A stretch of DNA of 64,000 nucleotides. Source: Gigantopelta aegis (taxonomy: Eukaryota; Mollusca; Gastropoda; Neomphalida; Peltospiridae). The DNA is taken from the NCBI RefSeq assembly GCF_016097555.1, contig NC_054706.1, positions 76,888,254-76,952,253 of the forward strand, given 5' to 3'. Position 1 is the stretch's first letter; every line of letters starts with the position of its first letter. Under the pieces are notes generated by a model. It was not told the DNA's origin, did no database searches, and saw nothing but the letters and a program-made list of their open reading frames with translations. Below are positions 46,506 to 58,663 of this stretch, piece after piece. The position numbers and the translations under genes are program-made.

Positions 46506-46886
46506 ATGGAGGCTTTTTTTCAAAAATACCAAAGGGTAATTTTTTCAAAATGTGATCCTGGGCCAAATGGTGAATGTATAATATGGAATGGGCCTCCCAG
46601 ACCAAATGGATATGGTGCTATTAAGTTCAAATCACCAATCACAGGCCAGTCTCGTACAGTAAATGCTCACAGATTAAGTTTCATGGTCTTTAATAAGGAG
46701 ATGGACATAGATGGCAGTGACATCAGTCACCTGTGCCATAACCGTCTTTGTATGTTTAAAGATCACTTATCTGCTGAGCCACATGCAATTAACAGCTCGC
46801 GCATACAATGTGTGAACAGGGATGTCTGTCAGGGACATGGACAATACCCTCCCTGCCTCTTGCATCTCAGAATGCATAACATATAA
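46506..46886 (+). CDS. HNH/His-Me finger endonuclease-like protein
   Basis: 126 aa from ATG 46506. Conserved plan of the zinc-binding loop region of His-Me (HNH) homing endonucleases: an NGYG.IKF strand, then NAHRLSFMVFN, then ISHLCHNRLC with the HxxxC-type zinc/active-site histidines, DHLSAEP, and a C-terminal C...C.GH..YPPCLLH zinc-binding cluster. It is a single uninterrupted frame within the element, convergent with the transposase gene. Its likely role is DNA nicking or cutting for the element, or domestication as a DNA-binding protein; activity is not shown. The upstream 335 bp is duplicated, perhaps doubling the promoter. Confidence 0.75.
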   Translation: MEAFFQKYQRVIFSKCDPGPNGECIIWNGPPRPNGYGAIKFKSPITGQSRTVNAHRLSFMVFNKEMDIDGSDISHLCHNRLCMFKDHLSAEPHAINSSRIQCVNRDVCQGHGQYPPCLLHLRMHNI

Positions 46887-47312
46887 GAATGTTAAACAAT
46901 AACAAAGTTTAATTTAAAGAAATATTTTATGTCATAAAATCACATATAAATATCACATATAAATATCACATGATACATTTATTCAAAAGCATACATTTAT
47001 TCACATTACTATTTTTTATTGTTTAAAGTCAATCTTCAATGTCTAGGGTTCATGTCCACAGCAGAAATGCTATCATGCAAACTGATAGTTCCTATATTAT
47101 ATGTATCACTTGAAAGTTTGTGACAAAAATTACTTTGAATAACTGTGGTCACAGGTATTGTCTGCTCTTTGACTGTCAATATCTAATAATCCTTTCTTGT
47201 AGTCAGCTTGTTGATCTCTGTGCAAATGTTTATATTGTAAGTGATCTCTAATTTTACTTCCTTGCTGGACTAAGTGCCTTTTAACCACCTATGGATTGTT
47301 TTGATATCTTTT
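46887..47312. other. Spacer between the convergent genes of the element
   Basis: AT-rich, no coding signal. Both genes end here, so poly(A) signals are expected; none is decisive. Confidence 0.4.
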
Positions 47313-49133
47313 TTAACAGTCCGACTCTTTGTCCATCTGACGCAGTGAACGCCTCACCCGAGCTGACAGTTCGATGCCACAGTACTTGCACTTTTCTATC
47401 ATCGATGTTCCCGGGGCGTTGTTCAGCCTGTGGATGGTGGATGCAGCTCTCCCAGTCATCGTTCGTGAATAGTTCGCATTCTTAGGTAAGGAAACACTGA
47501 GAGAACGGTTCGCAGCCTCACATTTCTGTGTGTCTGTATACAGTTTCATTTGCTCTACAGCTGAAATACTTAGTTTAATCTTCAGAAGTTCCAGTACTAA
47601 CATTTTGTCATTTTCATTCATATTCAGCTCTGTGATTCTGTGTGTACCCAGGAACATGGATCGGTGCTACCAGTTGTTCGTTATTCCTCCACTGCAGACG
47701 ACCGAGTACCGCGAACACTTTGAACAGTCATCACCGTAGCACGAAAGTGTCGATTGCAGGACCTTTGGTAAGTTTCGTTTCAGTACACCGATATTACCAG
47801 TGTGTAGTTTCATCAGTTCTTTAAGAATTAAACTGCACCTTGCTTTCATATCCTGGCTGAATACCTTCTGTGCTTCACGCTTTTGTTCACGGGTGGACCC
47901 AGTAAACATGTCGGGACTGAAGTTAGCTTTGTAACACTTACGAAACTGACTCTGACCTAAGTGGGTTGGATCAGCTAGCCGCTGCACTTTCCACATTGGA
48001 TGTAGAAGTTTCAAAGCACTATCAACTCCAGCAGATGATCTGGAATCTCCATCTGTTGTGACGTATTTTATGAGAATACCTTGTAGAGCCAAGTCTGTTC
48101 CGATATCTTTTCCCATCTCGTATTCCGACAGCGGAGCAAATGGCGGCAAGTTTGCTGTGCAGTCAGGATGACCACCGGGACACGTCACATGAATACCTTT
48201 GTTTCTTAACCAGGCTCCGGTCCAACAAAGTTTATTCTGGAAGTAGGCACTTACAATGAATTTTCTTTCAGTCATTGTTTCACACGCAAGTCCTATAGCT
48301 TGTGATGCATTCTGGCCCGGTTTCTTCCGACTTGTTATTGTCGTGGAGTTGTATCTCCCATCCATGGCTATGTTAATTTCATCACGTTCATTTCCACGTT
48401 TCAAGTTAATGTCTTTCAGTAGCTCAACTTTTTGTGCCATATCTTTTTCATTTAGATCTGTTACAGCCGTTGATACCTTGTATGATGTTCTCTGCATGCT
48501 GCTCCGACACGGTGGTGGAATGTCCATGCCTGCCAATAGCACTCTCGCTCTCGTATTGCCGACGGGAGTATCTTGGAGACCGATAGCAAGACCCACATTA
48601 GTTTTTGCTGCATTTGGGCCAGGTTTATTTGTCTTCACCTCATTGTACAATTTGCTTTCAGGAGCAGTGAAGTCACAATTCACACAGTGTAGTGTGACTT
48701 TCCAACAAAGACCCCACTTAACCTCTTTTAATATTTGCATTTCAGGCTCGTCGCACTCAGGGGAAGCTGTTGAGTGGTATCTGAAAGCTGCATTCCATGC
48801 ATCTACCATTCTGTCATTGTCCATTATTCTCATGCCTTCTTTGTCTTTACACTGTTGTTCTTCTTTCATTTCAGACGCAGTACATGTACTCGTAATGGGA
48901 CGTAGCAGGCGGACTGGCTGTGACGCACCTTCGCAATCTGGAGTGGATATGGTGGCTGAAGTGGAACTCGACTTCGTGACCAAGGCAAACTCGTCTATAT
49001 TCATCCGGACTACTGGTCGCAACTTTTCAGTGTGAGATTCTGGACTTGCATGTTCATGCAGCAGAGTTGCACCCTTATTCCAAGGTGCATGTCCCTTCTT
49101 GAACTGTGTCTTTCGTCTTGTATTGCCTTCCAT
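47313..49133 (-). pseudogene. Mutator-like DDE transposase, one in-frame stop
   Basis: Starts at ATG 49133; an upstream in-frame ATG at 49190 would add 19 residues. The N terminus has KKGHAPWNKG, a basic phrase common in these proteins. A CxxC zinc pair lies at about CVNCDF. Candidate catalytic residues are D in NIAMDGRYNS and D in VTTDGDSRSS, with SEYEMGKDI and a DPTHLGQSQFRK block between or after. GQNASQAIGLAC is typical of the Mutator-like transposase domain group seen in aquatic invertebrates. A TAG at 47667-47669 follows ITNNW where relatives carry a second Trp, and the frame then continues 118 codons to 47313, ending after KCKYCGIEL and a basic tail. The single nonsense change probably inactivates this copy. 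Family assignment is from memory. Confidence 0.75.
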
Positions 49134-49871
49134 GGATGTGACTCGTAGTGTATAAAACAGTGAAATACTTATTGTGGTATGCATGTCCACCCTTATATAT
49201 ATCAGTTCATGTGTGATGTCACTTTCAGTTCTGATGCATTAAAACATTGCAATGCAGTGGCAGTTGACAGCTTTTTTTTGTTCACTGTGTATTCGGTACT
49301 GCATCTTTGCAGGCTGGTACCCTGTCCTCTGCACTCAGGTGTGACCTGTTACGGTGTTACGGTGTTACGGTGTGCAGACACCTTGATAATTACCCTCACC
49401 AGAATGACACTCGAGCAGTCCTAATTTGTAATTGGCATATGTTGACTGTGTGCAGTATCCAAAATTTTACAGTTTTAAAGATTAAATTTTGTTTAAAAAG
49501 AGAACTTTGTGGGAATTTCTTTTTTGAAAATGTATCAATTTAAATTAAATTGATTTATTTTTGAAAAAATCATATTCCTGCCAACTGCTATATTTCAATT
49601 GCAGAGAACACAATAAGGAGCAAGTTTCTTTTTGTTGTTCAGAAAAATGTCTGTAACTTTTAAAGTTATTGCGTAATTACTAGTCCACTATTGGGAATAA
49701 TTTGACGCAGATTGCCGCCTTTTGCGGCACAGGCAGTCCCCCATTTCACAGGCTCCAATAGCCATATTTGGTATCAAATATTCTTTTTATTGCCTGTATT
49801 CAACTTGACATATGTATGTAAATGCCATATGTGAGTTTGAGTGTCATGGTGAAAACAATTTTGGTCTGATA

Positions 49872-50333
49872 GGCCTCAGACTAGAGTTATCCACCCATTT
49901 GGTTGTCCAAAATACGGAAACTAATGCGAGAAAATATAGTTTTCTTGTGATGTGATTAATGGCTGGGGAGCTGCTTAGTATACTGGATTGTTACACTGGG
50001 TTTGACAGGTAAGAGGATGCAGTTGGTGAATATGTGCACTTGGTTTACACTGGATACTGCATAATGTCCCCCAGAGCACATTGAAGTCATGCAAAATTTG
50101 TGAAAAATGCTCAGAAATGGGTGTGATTCGATCCCTTGGCCTACGTGTGTTTGTTTACATTGATATAACGCGGAAAAGAGCTGGACAACAGAGGTCGTCC
50201 TTTTGAGTGTTCATTGGGCCCAGGCAGGTAATGTTTCCTGTGAAATGCTAATGGCCTGGTGAAATTAATAAAAGTGCTACAGCCACTGGGGCTACATGAG
50301 AATACATAGTGAAATTAATTGTGGTCTGAGGCC
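49872..50333. repeat. Right 462-bp terminal direct repeat
   Basis: Same orientation and length as the left copy. Differences cluster at about 50101-50143 (five substitutions) and one near 50298. Confidence 0.95.
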
Positions 50334-50876
50334 AGGTGCCAGCCTTTGCTCTACATTGAATGACAAATTGACATGTCAGTTGTACATGAATTACCAGATA
50401 TAGTACTTGAAGCCAAAAACATCTCAGCGAATATATGAAAAAAACATCATTTAAATACCTAGAATTATCTCAAATTAGCTAATATTTGTTTAGAAATAAG
50501 AAGGCAAATTTGTAATCGATTCTACTTTTTGTAATATTTATTTTAAAATATGTTTGGAATTCCAGAAATGTCAAAAATATAAAGCATCCTAAAGTATATG
50601 CTAAAATGGCATTCAGACTATTATATATCATAACTGGAATTTTTATTATTTATTATTCTAGTTCATATCAGTTAATAGGCTATATCCTTGGATAACATTT
50701 ATAGACTATTAAAAATCCAAGTATTTATTATTATTCAACCTCTTCTGTGTAATGTACAGTTTGAATGTGGACATATTTGACGGTCCATCTCGGAACAATG
50801 ACGCGACAGACCCGGATTTAATTCAACGCAACTTTACGGACACAGATATATTACCACATTGTCTTTCCATTTATTT

Positions 50877-51885
50877 CTAAAGTAGTGTCGGAAATAGAAT
50901 AAAACTGATTTTCGTCGATTATTTCTTTCATATTAAACTGACAAGTAAATATTTTGTAAATATCTATTTAATGATACTCTACCGAATTTAGCATTGACTT
51001 GTTTGAGCTCTCATTTATGCACAAGGTTGTGTTTACTCTTGAAATTAAAAGAAAGATGTCAATAAACAGGTGATTTGTGCACTTTATTGGAAAAGACTAT
51101 AACAAATTTTGATCGACATTTGTCAATTTCTTTGCTGTTGCAATATGCGAGGGACCGTCTCTGATGACAGTTTACCCCTATCCCTCTCCAAAACATTTGT
51201 AGACATTTCTAAGTAACTTTTGAGCAAAACTGAGTGTGTGATCTATTATACCGGTATTAAAGGTGCTATGTATTAAAGGTGCTATCTCCAAGTTGCATAA
51301 TGACAGCTATTGCAAATTGTTTTGTTGTTTTAAATTAAAATTTGCTTTAAGATTTAAAGACTACACCTTCAACTATATGCCCATAAATGATTTCATCTAA
51401 TAGTAAAAAATACATTTTTATTGGAGAATCTTTATCACGAACAGATGCTCACATATAACTATCATATAGCACCTTTAAGTGGTTGCAAGATTGTGTAAAT
51501 TTCTAATGTACTTATATTGAATTTATATTCACTAAATATGCTGATCATAATTAATAAATTATTATGCTGCAATTCAAAATACTCAGTTAATTTGCAGTTT
51601 TAAATTAAACGTTTGTTTAAGGATAAATGAAACTGACATATGTCGAACAAAATGTGTTATAGTTTGTTTCAATAAAGTGCACAAATCACCTATTTACCGA
51701 CATCTTTCTTTTAATTTCAAGAGTAAACACCACCTTGTACATCAATGGGAGCCCAAATAACAAGTAAATGCTAAATTAGGTAGAGTATCATTAAATAGAT
51801 ATTTACAAAATATTTACTTGTCAGTTTAATATGAAGGACATAATCGACGAAAATCAGTTTTATTCTATTTCCGACACTACTTTAG
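50877..51885. mobile_element. Foldback element with 250-bp inverted arms
   Basis: Arms at about 50877-51135 and 51640-51885 (AAAGTAGTGTCGGAAATAG at the outer end, inverted on the right), diverged by roughly a tenth. The centre contains the MITE at 51273-51478. No ORF of its own. Confidence 0.8.
51273..51478. mobile_element. 206-bp TTAA MITE nested in the foldback element
   Basis: Terminal inverted repeats TTAAAGGTGCTAT / ATAGCACCTTTAA. The first 16 bp of the left end are duplicated at 51257. Confidence 0.78.
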
Positions 51886-52017
51886 TAATTTTATTGGTCA
51901 AATACGACATGAAAACGGGAAGAGTTACATCCCTTGGGTACTATATTCCCAACAAAATGAAGGTGGTGGACCCAATCAATATTTCTATTGCGATGAAGTT
52001 TAAATTTCATATAAGCA

Positions 52018-52018
<1 letters not shown>

Positions 52019-52089
<71 letters not shown>
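52019..52089 (+). repeat. (TA)n microsatellite
   Basis: Abuts the left outer end of the 6.4-kb unit. Confidence 0.97.
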
Positions 52090-52093
<4 letters not shown>

Positions 52094-52526
52094 CCTATAA
52101 CTTACCCATGATATCAATTTCTTAAACCCATGTGATAATTTACTTTATTAACCCGGTTAATAATGGTATGCAAATTTACAAGGTTTCTAGGTAATGTGTT
52201 GCTGTGTCATTTGCTTACAAGCCAACAAGACCCGTGTACCTGAGCGTAACGTTTTCAAAGATTTGTTTAAAATGCATAACGTCAAACTAATCTGTGCTAA
52301 TCGTGATGACGTCATATTATCGATGGCGGCGACTTTAGTACTGTGATTTACTAAAAAATTAATTTGAATGTTATTTTAGAAGTGTTATAGGATAAATAGA
52401 ATTCGCTACTCGTTTTTTTTTTTAATATGGAAAATATCAACCGAGTCTATGTTAATCGGTATTTGTCGAGGCTCTGCCGAGACAAATACCGATTAACTAG
52501 ACGAGGTTGATATAAGCAGTATCTAT

Positions 52527-52527
52527 A

Positions 52528-52602
<75 letters not shown>
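52527..52602 (+). repeat. (TA)n microsatellite
   Basis: Lies between the two left-end copies of the 6.4-kb unit. Confidence 0.97.
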
Positions 52603-52604
<2 letters not shown>

Positions 52605-52859
52605 CCTATAACTTACCCATAACTTACCCATGATATGAATTTCATAAACCCATGTGATAATTTACTTTATTAACCCGGTTGTGTCTATGTTAATCGGTAT
52701 TTGTCGAGGCTCTGCCGGGACAAATACCGATTAACTAGACGAGGTTGATATTTTCCTCGTAACTGTCTATATATTGTCTATATATATATATATAGTCCGT
52801 CGTCTCTATATAGACCGGTATTTGCGTTGTTGATTGTTTTACGTATCGTTTCTAGAATT

Positions 52860-54015
52860 AGAAGGCCAACAAGTTCGCACACTTGTATAGAGACGACGGA
52901 CTCGTAGTACTCAGAAACTGCTCAGGAAGCCAAGCAGACAGAACAAGAAAAATACTCATAAATTTTTTCGAACAATTTGCCCTCAAAATAACAACACAAA
53001 CTAACCTAAAATGTGCCAACTTCCTCGACGTCACACTAAACTTACATACAGGAAAATACAAACCTTACAGAAAACCCAACAACGACCCGGTGTACATAAA
53101 TATACACTCAAACCACCCACCCAGCATTATAAAACAGATACCCGCATCAATCAGCAAGCGAATTTCAATGCTATCATCCAACGAAGAAGATTTCACGAAA
53201 GCCGCACGACAAAGCACTAAAGGAAAGCAACTACACAGAACGCATACTATACACACAAACAGGAATCCACACAACAAAAAACAAAAAAAGAAAGAACAGA
53301 AGCAGGAAAATCATATGGTTCAACCCACCATACAACAAAGCTGTGAAAACAAACATCGGACAATTATTCATAAAATTACTATCCAAACATTTCCCCTCCA
53401 CACACAAATAGCACAAAATATTCAACAAAAATAACGTCAAAATCAGCTACATTTGCATGAAAAACATCGGCACATTAATCAAAAACCACAACTCTAAAAT
53501 CATTAAAGATCCAGTCAGCGTAACAACAAAAGAAAACTGCAACTGCAGAAATAAAGAAAACTGCCCACTCAACGGACAATGCCAAGCAAGTTCGATAGTA
53601 TACAAAGCAAGCGTAACAACTTGCTCTACGTCAACATCAAAAACATACATCGGTCTATCTGGCGGTAATTTCAAACAACGATATAACAATCACACGAAAT
53701 AGTTCAAACACGAAAAATACACGAAAAATACTCGAAAGAAACCGAGCTATCAAAACATGTCTGGGAACTAAAAAAACAGCGAATAAATTATGAAATAAGC
53801 TGGCAAATTATCAAACAATCGAACACGCACGAACGAAACTCCGGCCAATGCAATCTGTGCATTGAGGAAAAGCTCGCCATCCTACAAACAAAAGACAAAA
53901 ATAATCTCAACAAAAGGACTGAGCTCATCTCAAAATGCCGTCACACCAGCAAGCTTAAACCGCGCAACCGCAGTACATAAAAACCCTGCAATCTATTCAC
54001 CAGTGTCAGCTATCT
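52860..54015 (+). pseudogene. Penelope-like retroelement fragment (RT end + GIY-YIG)
   Basis: Begins just before the RT motif C, YRDDG (52886-52900), then NLKCANFLDVTLNLHTGKYK and SNHPPSIIKQIPASISKR, blocks typical of Penelope-like RTs. One frameshift near 53210 and an in-frame TAG near 53408 follow. A GIY-YIG nuclease core is at about 53600-53690 (SIVYKA...KTYIGLSGG.F..RYNNH), then further breaks to about 54000. 5'-truncated and dead. Confidence 0.78.
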
Positions 54016-57000
54016 GAGGGAGATTTTAATTGTAAGAATAAATTATGGGGATCGGATGATAATTCTGCTCAAGGGACGATTATAGAAGTCCTTATGGTTG
54101 AACTTAACTTAATTTGTCTAAATGACGGATCCCCTACTTTTTTATCTGATGCATATAACACATGGTTATGCCTTGACCTTTCCATGGCCTCATTAGAGAT
54201 TGCCCCTAAATGCGAGTGGGAGGTGGTTAATGAGTTTAATAGTGACCACCTCCCCATCTTAATTACTTTTAATGTGGAGAGTGGATGGCGTGAACCTAAT
54301 TTATCTAAAGATAGATGGAATTTTAAGAAGGCAGACTGGCCAGAGTTTCACAGACGATGTCTATTAATACAGGCAGATAACATTCGTGATGTTAATATTG
54401 ATAAATTTAATGCTAAATTAGTAAAAGCAGTTATTGATATAGCACATGAGACCGTACCTTTATCAAATTTTAAAGCTAATATTAAATCTGTTCCCTGGTG
54501 GACACCAGAGTTGGCTAAACTAACTAAACACCGTAATAAAATGCGAAACAATTTTCAACAAAATAATAGTAAAGTTAATGTAGAGAATTTTAAATTAAGT
54601 AAAACTCAAGTTAGTAAAGCGGTCTTAGAAGCTAAAAAATTATCATGGCAAAGTTTTTGTACATCACTTAATATTAAACAGAATAGTAGAGACATCTGGT
54701 CTAAAATCAAAAGAATCCAGGGGAAACCAGTGGCTAAAACAGCTCTTTTAATTAAAAATAAAAACTACATTACTAATCAACAAAAAGCTAACATTTTTGG
54801 CCAAACTTTTCAAAGTAATTCTAGTTCCAATAATTATTCTAAAACATTTCAATTAACTAAAGAATATATGGAAAACAATAAACAAAATACCCCTGGACTC
54901 TAGATCATCCCAAGCCGACTATAACCAACCATTCACAATCCGGGAATTGATTGAGGCTTTTAATAAACGTAAAGGTACCGGACCAGGTCCAGACAAATTT
55001 AGTTATATCTTTTTACAAAATATGCCACAATCTACCCTCAATCTGTTCCTAGAACTTAATTAAAACAAGAAGTGTTGTGCCCACTCACCCAGTAGCAAAT
55101 ATGAAACCATTTATAGAACCAAATAATATACTTAATCGTTCGGTATTAGACTTTATTTTTAGAATGGCAAACAACCTAGATTTGCTGGGTCTTCCACTCA
55201 GCACAAATACCAAAACTGGTAAGACCATCTGATAGAAATAAATAAGCTATAGTATACTTAATTCTTAGACAAGAAACACTTAAAACATAATTTTCCCCAT
55301 TTAAAAACATAATTTTAAAAGCTGCTCTCTATGATAATTACAATGATTATGTATGTATATATACAGATGGCTCTAAAGACCCCACGTCAGGTAGAACCAG
55401 GATGGCCTTTTGTGTCGTCAAAGATCTTAATGACAATCCTTTTTCCTGTAGTGCTAGACTGACCGATCGGGTGTCGGCATTTACTACCGAACTGGTGGCC
55501 ATTCTATCTGCTCTTAAATGGATTTTGTCCACTGTTAATAAAGATAAATCAACACAATTTTTTTTAATATTATCTGATTCACTTAGCTCACTTCAAGCTA
55601 TTGACTCTACTAAATATAGTAGCTGTTATTTAATTGGACAAATCCTTAACTTAGTTAATTATATTACTAATAAAGGACATACTATTAAAATGGAATGGAT
55701 TCCAGCACATGTTGGCATCTCTGGCAATGAGACAGCAGATCAAAAAGCTAAAAAAGCTCTTACCCATGAAAAAATTAATATAAACCTAAACCTTAACTGT
55801 AGAGAGTTTATGTCCACAGCAAATACTAAATTAATATCATTTTGGCAAGAAGAGTGGGACCGTAAAACTAGACTGTCGCACTATTTAATAAAACCTAAAG
55901 TAAATAGTGATAGTCCCTCCTTCCCAGACCCATACACAGTTAAGGTTATAACTAGACTCCGTTTAGGAGTAACCATGGGCCTAAACGAGAGCAGGGCTAG
56001 AATTAAAATATCTCCTACTTCTAAATGCACTGTGTGCGGTAGATTGGATAATGTTCGTCACTTTCTCTTCTACTGCACACGTTATAATAAAGAACGTTCT
56101 TTTTTTTAGGGATAAATTTTTCAAACTTAATATCCCCTTTAATCCAATTAAAATGTTTAATCCTCCTAAACAACATAAAAATGAGATTAACAGAGTTATA
56201 ATGGACTATGTAAAGTCCACAGGGGTTAAAATCTAATTAAAAGTTATTTTAATATATATTATGATTAGCTGGCCACGCGTGACCGTTATTATAAGTTAGA
56301 TAACATTGTTCTTGGTGGAAAGGGATTAAGTGATGTCCCTCCTTTCTTTTTATATAATAATATTAGGTACTAAGTTTATTCTATCACTGTGTTTACAGTT
56401 TTTAAGAAAGGAATCCAAATAGGAATTGAGATCGTAAGTTGTGTTATGCCTACTTTCCCGTCCGCGTGGTTATTTAGTCTACTGAGTAAAAGGCTGTAAA
56501 AAAGCCTAGTGTTAGGGCGTCCGAGTAAGTTTTAACTATTAGACCACTGTGGCTGGGCGGCCTAGTGTGTAGTGGTATATTAGTCTATAATAAGCATTAA
56601 CTGCCCGGTGCTAAGCGAGGTATCCTTTTATATTATTATAAGAGAGGAAACCCGACCCCGAGGAGCGGGTAGACCCTGCTCTTAAACGTTTTCTTTCTTT
56701 GTAATTTTAATTTTTAATTTTTCTTTCTTACTTTTAGTTGTTGAGTATGAATTGATGAAAGGAATGATAGTGTCGCGGACGGCGGTTCTGGGGGCGGGCA
56801 CACCTGGCAGTGTGGACGCTCCCTAGTCCGCCGCGGCACAATTGACAGTGTGTGGTAGTTATTGGTGATGGTGTTTTTTTACAAAGGTGGGAGATGGGAT
56901 GCGTAGGCACTCCTCTCCCTACCTTTCTCTTTTTAAACCCTAATAAATATACTTATACCTTCCTTTTAGTATTTTAGTGATTCTTTTAATATTACATGTA

Positions 57001-57180
57001 CAATTTTCTTATTTAATTATAATTAAAGAAAATAGCCGGGAGCTGGCGATGTCAGTACATGAATCCACGGCTGGCGTGCCTGAACCATAGGGATATGGGC
57101 ACGTTAATAGAGTTCCCTTCCCCTTCAGCTATCTGAAGATCGTCGAAGGGCGTAAAACTCTGAGTAATAGCGTTAAACCA
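54016..57180 (+). pseudogene. Non-LTR retroelement with RNase H, RT core deleted
   Basis: The piece starts inside the APE-type endonuclease (GDFN at 54019-54030, NSDHLPI at about 54238), continues through the linker to a stop after TPGL (54901), then the first RT block (GTGPGPDKFSY) and a break. The catalytic RT region is missing. RNase H resumes at about 55362: YTDGSK, TTELVAI, LSDSLSSLQ, IPAHVGISGNETAD (all four acidic/His positions), then a CTVCG...H...C zinc end at about 56100. A 1-kb 3' UTR-like stretch ends near 57180. An I-like clade is likely because of the RNase H. Confidence 0.8.
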
Positions 57181-57263
57181 AAGTGCAATATATATATTTA
57201 TTACATGCTCTACTCTCTTTTAAAGTATTGAGCACCTTTCAAGCCTTTAACGATAACCACCAG

Positions 57264-57265
<2 letters not shown>

Positions 57266-57360
<95 letters not shown>
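57266..57360 (+). repeat. (TC)n(TA)n microsatellite
   Basis: About 36 TC units followed by a short TA run; borders a hairpin at 57363-57480. Confidence 0.97.
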
Positions 57361-57362
57361 GA

Positions 57363-57480
57363 CAGTTACGAGGAATTACGGATTAACTGTCCCGAGTGAA
57401 ATTAATGTTGTCAGTCACGAGCTTTAGCGAATAACTGACAACATTAATTTCACGAGGGACAGATAATCCATAATTCCGAG
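57363..57480. repeat. Palindromic hairpin
   Basis: Arms ACAGTTACGAGGAATTACGG... and TTGTCAGT.../complement around CACGAGCTTTAGCGAATA. Same style as the other hairpins. Confidence 0.75.
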
Positions 57481-57896
57481 TATCGAGTGGGTTATTGTAT
57501 TTATTACCCATAGTGTAAAGAGTTTAGAAACTTAAACTTTAAACTTCTTACATGACACAAACTACATAATATACAAGACGTGAAAGTCTGAGGAAAATGA
57601 TGACGTCACAAATGAAAAGCAATGACGTCAAAAGCAAGCTTTAGGTACACAAATAAAATGTAAGCAAGAGAAGTCACATTCGTAATTAACTGATGTTTTT
57701 AGTGGGAAGTGAATGAACTACAAAGTATTTAAGTTTAGAGCATGTTTAATTGTTAGCAAGAACAAATTACATAAACGATTTCAACAAAAACTGAACACTG
57801 GTGGAGCTAAATGTTTTGTAAAATATCACCAACGAGAGATGATAGTCGAGGAAACCGATGACGTCACCAAACTAACGTCATGACGTCAGCGGGGAA

Positions 57897-58035
<139 letters not shown>

Positions 58036-58494
58036 GATTCGTCACGAGTGTTTTTCAATATGGAAAATAGCAACCGACGCTACGTTAATCGGTATTTTTC
58101 GAGGCTCTGCCGAGACAAATACCGATTATCTAGACGAGGTTGATATTTTACATATTAAAAAACACGAGTAGCGAATTCTATTTATCCTATAACACTCCTA
58201 AAATAACATTTTAATAAAAAATTTAGTAAATCACAGTACTAAAGTTGCCGCCATCGATAATATGACGTCATCACGATTCGCACAAATTAGTTTGACGTCA
58301 CGCGTTTCAAACAAATCTTTGAAAACGTTACGCTCAGGTATACAGACCTTGTTGGCTTATAAGCAAATGACCCATCCACAGCAACAAATTACCTAGAGAC
58401 CTTGCTGATTTGCATACCGTTATTAACCGGGTTAATAAAGTAAATTATCACATGGGTTTATGACATGGATATCATGGGTAAGTTGTAGGATAAA

Positions 58495-58663
<169 letters not shown>

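Larger units (their letters stand above)
45374..50333. mobile_element. Element with 462-bp direct terminal repeats, HNH ORF and Mutator-like transposase
   Basis: Direct repeats 45374-45835 and 49872-50333 have equal length and six mismatches in my reading. Each begins GGCCTCAGAC and ends GTCTGAGGCC, its inverse. A 4-bp duplication AGGT (45370-45373, 50334-50337) brackets the whole 4,960 bp. The 4-kb interior has an HNH-type ORF (plus) and a DDE transposase gene (minus), convergent, and no gag, protease, RT or integrase. So it looks like an LTR element in outline but carries DNA-transposon genes. It could be one element with direct terminal repeats, or an element captured between two MITE copies. 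Confidence 0.85.
45226..50680. repeat. 550-bp dispersed repeat, copy split by the 4.96-kb element
   Basis: Left part 45226-45369 and right part 50338-50680 align end to end with 34139-34685. The breakpoint coincides with the AGGT duplication that borders the inserted element. Confidence 0.8.

Noticed and set aside
48256-49035. Plus-strand 259-codon frame
   Set aside because: Antisense shadow of the Mutator-like transposase; no motif of its own.
45374-50333. An LTR retrotransposon or endogenous retrovirus
   Set aside because: No gag, protease, reverse transcriptase, integrase, primer-binding site or polypurine tract is visible; the repeat ends are not TG...CA, and the genes are HNH and DDE-transposase types.
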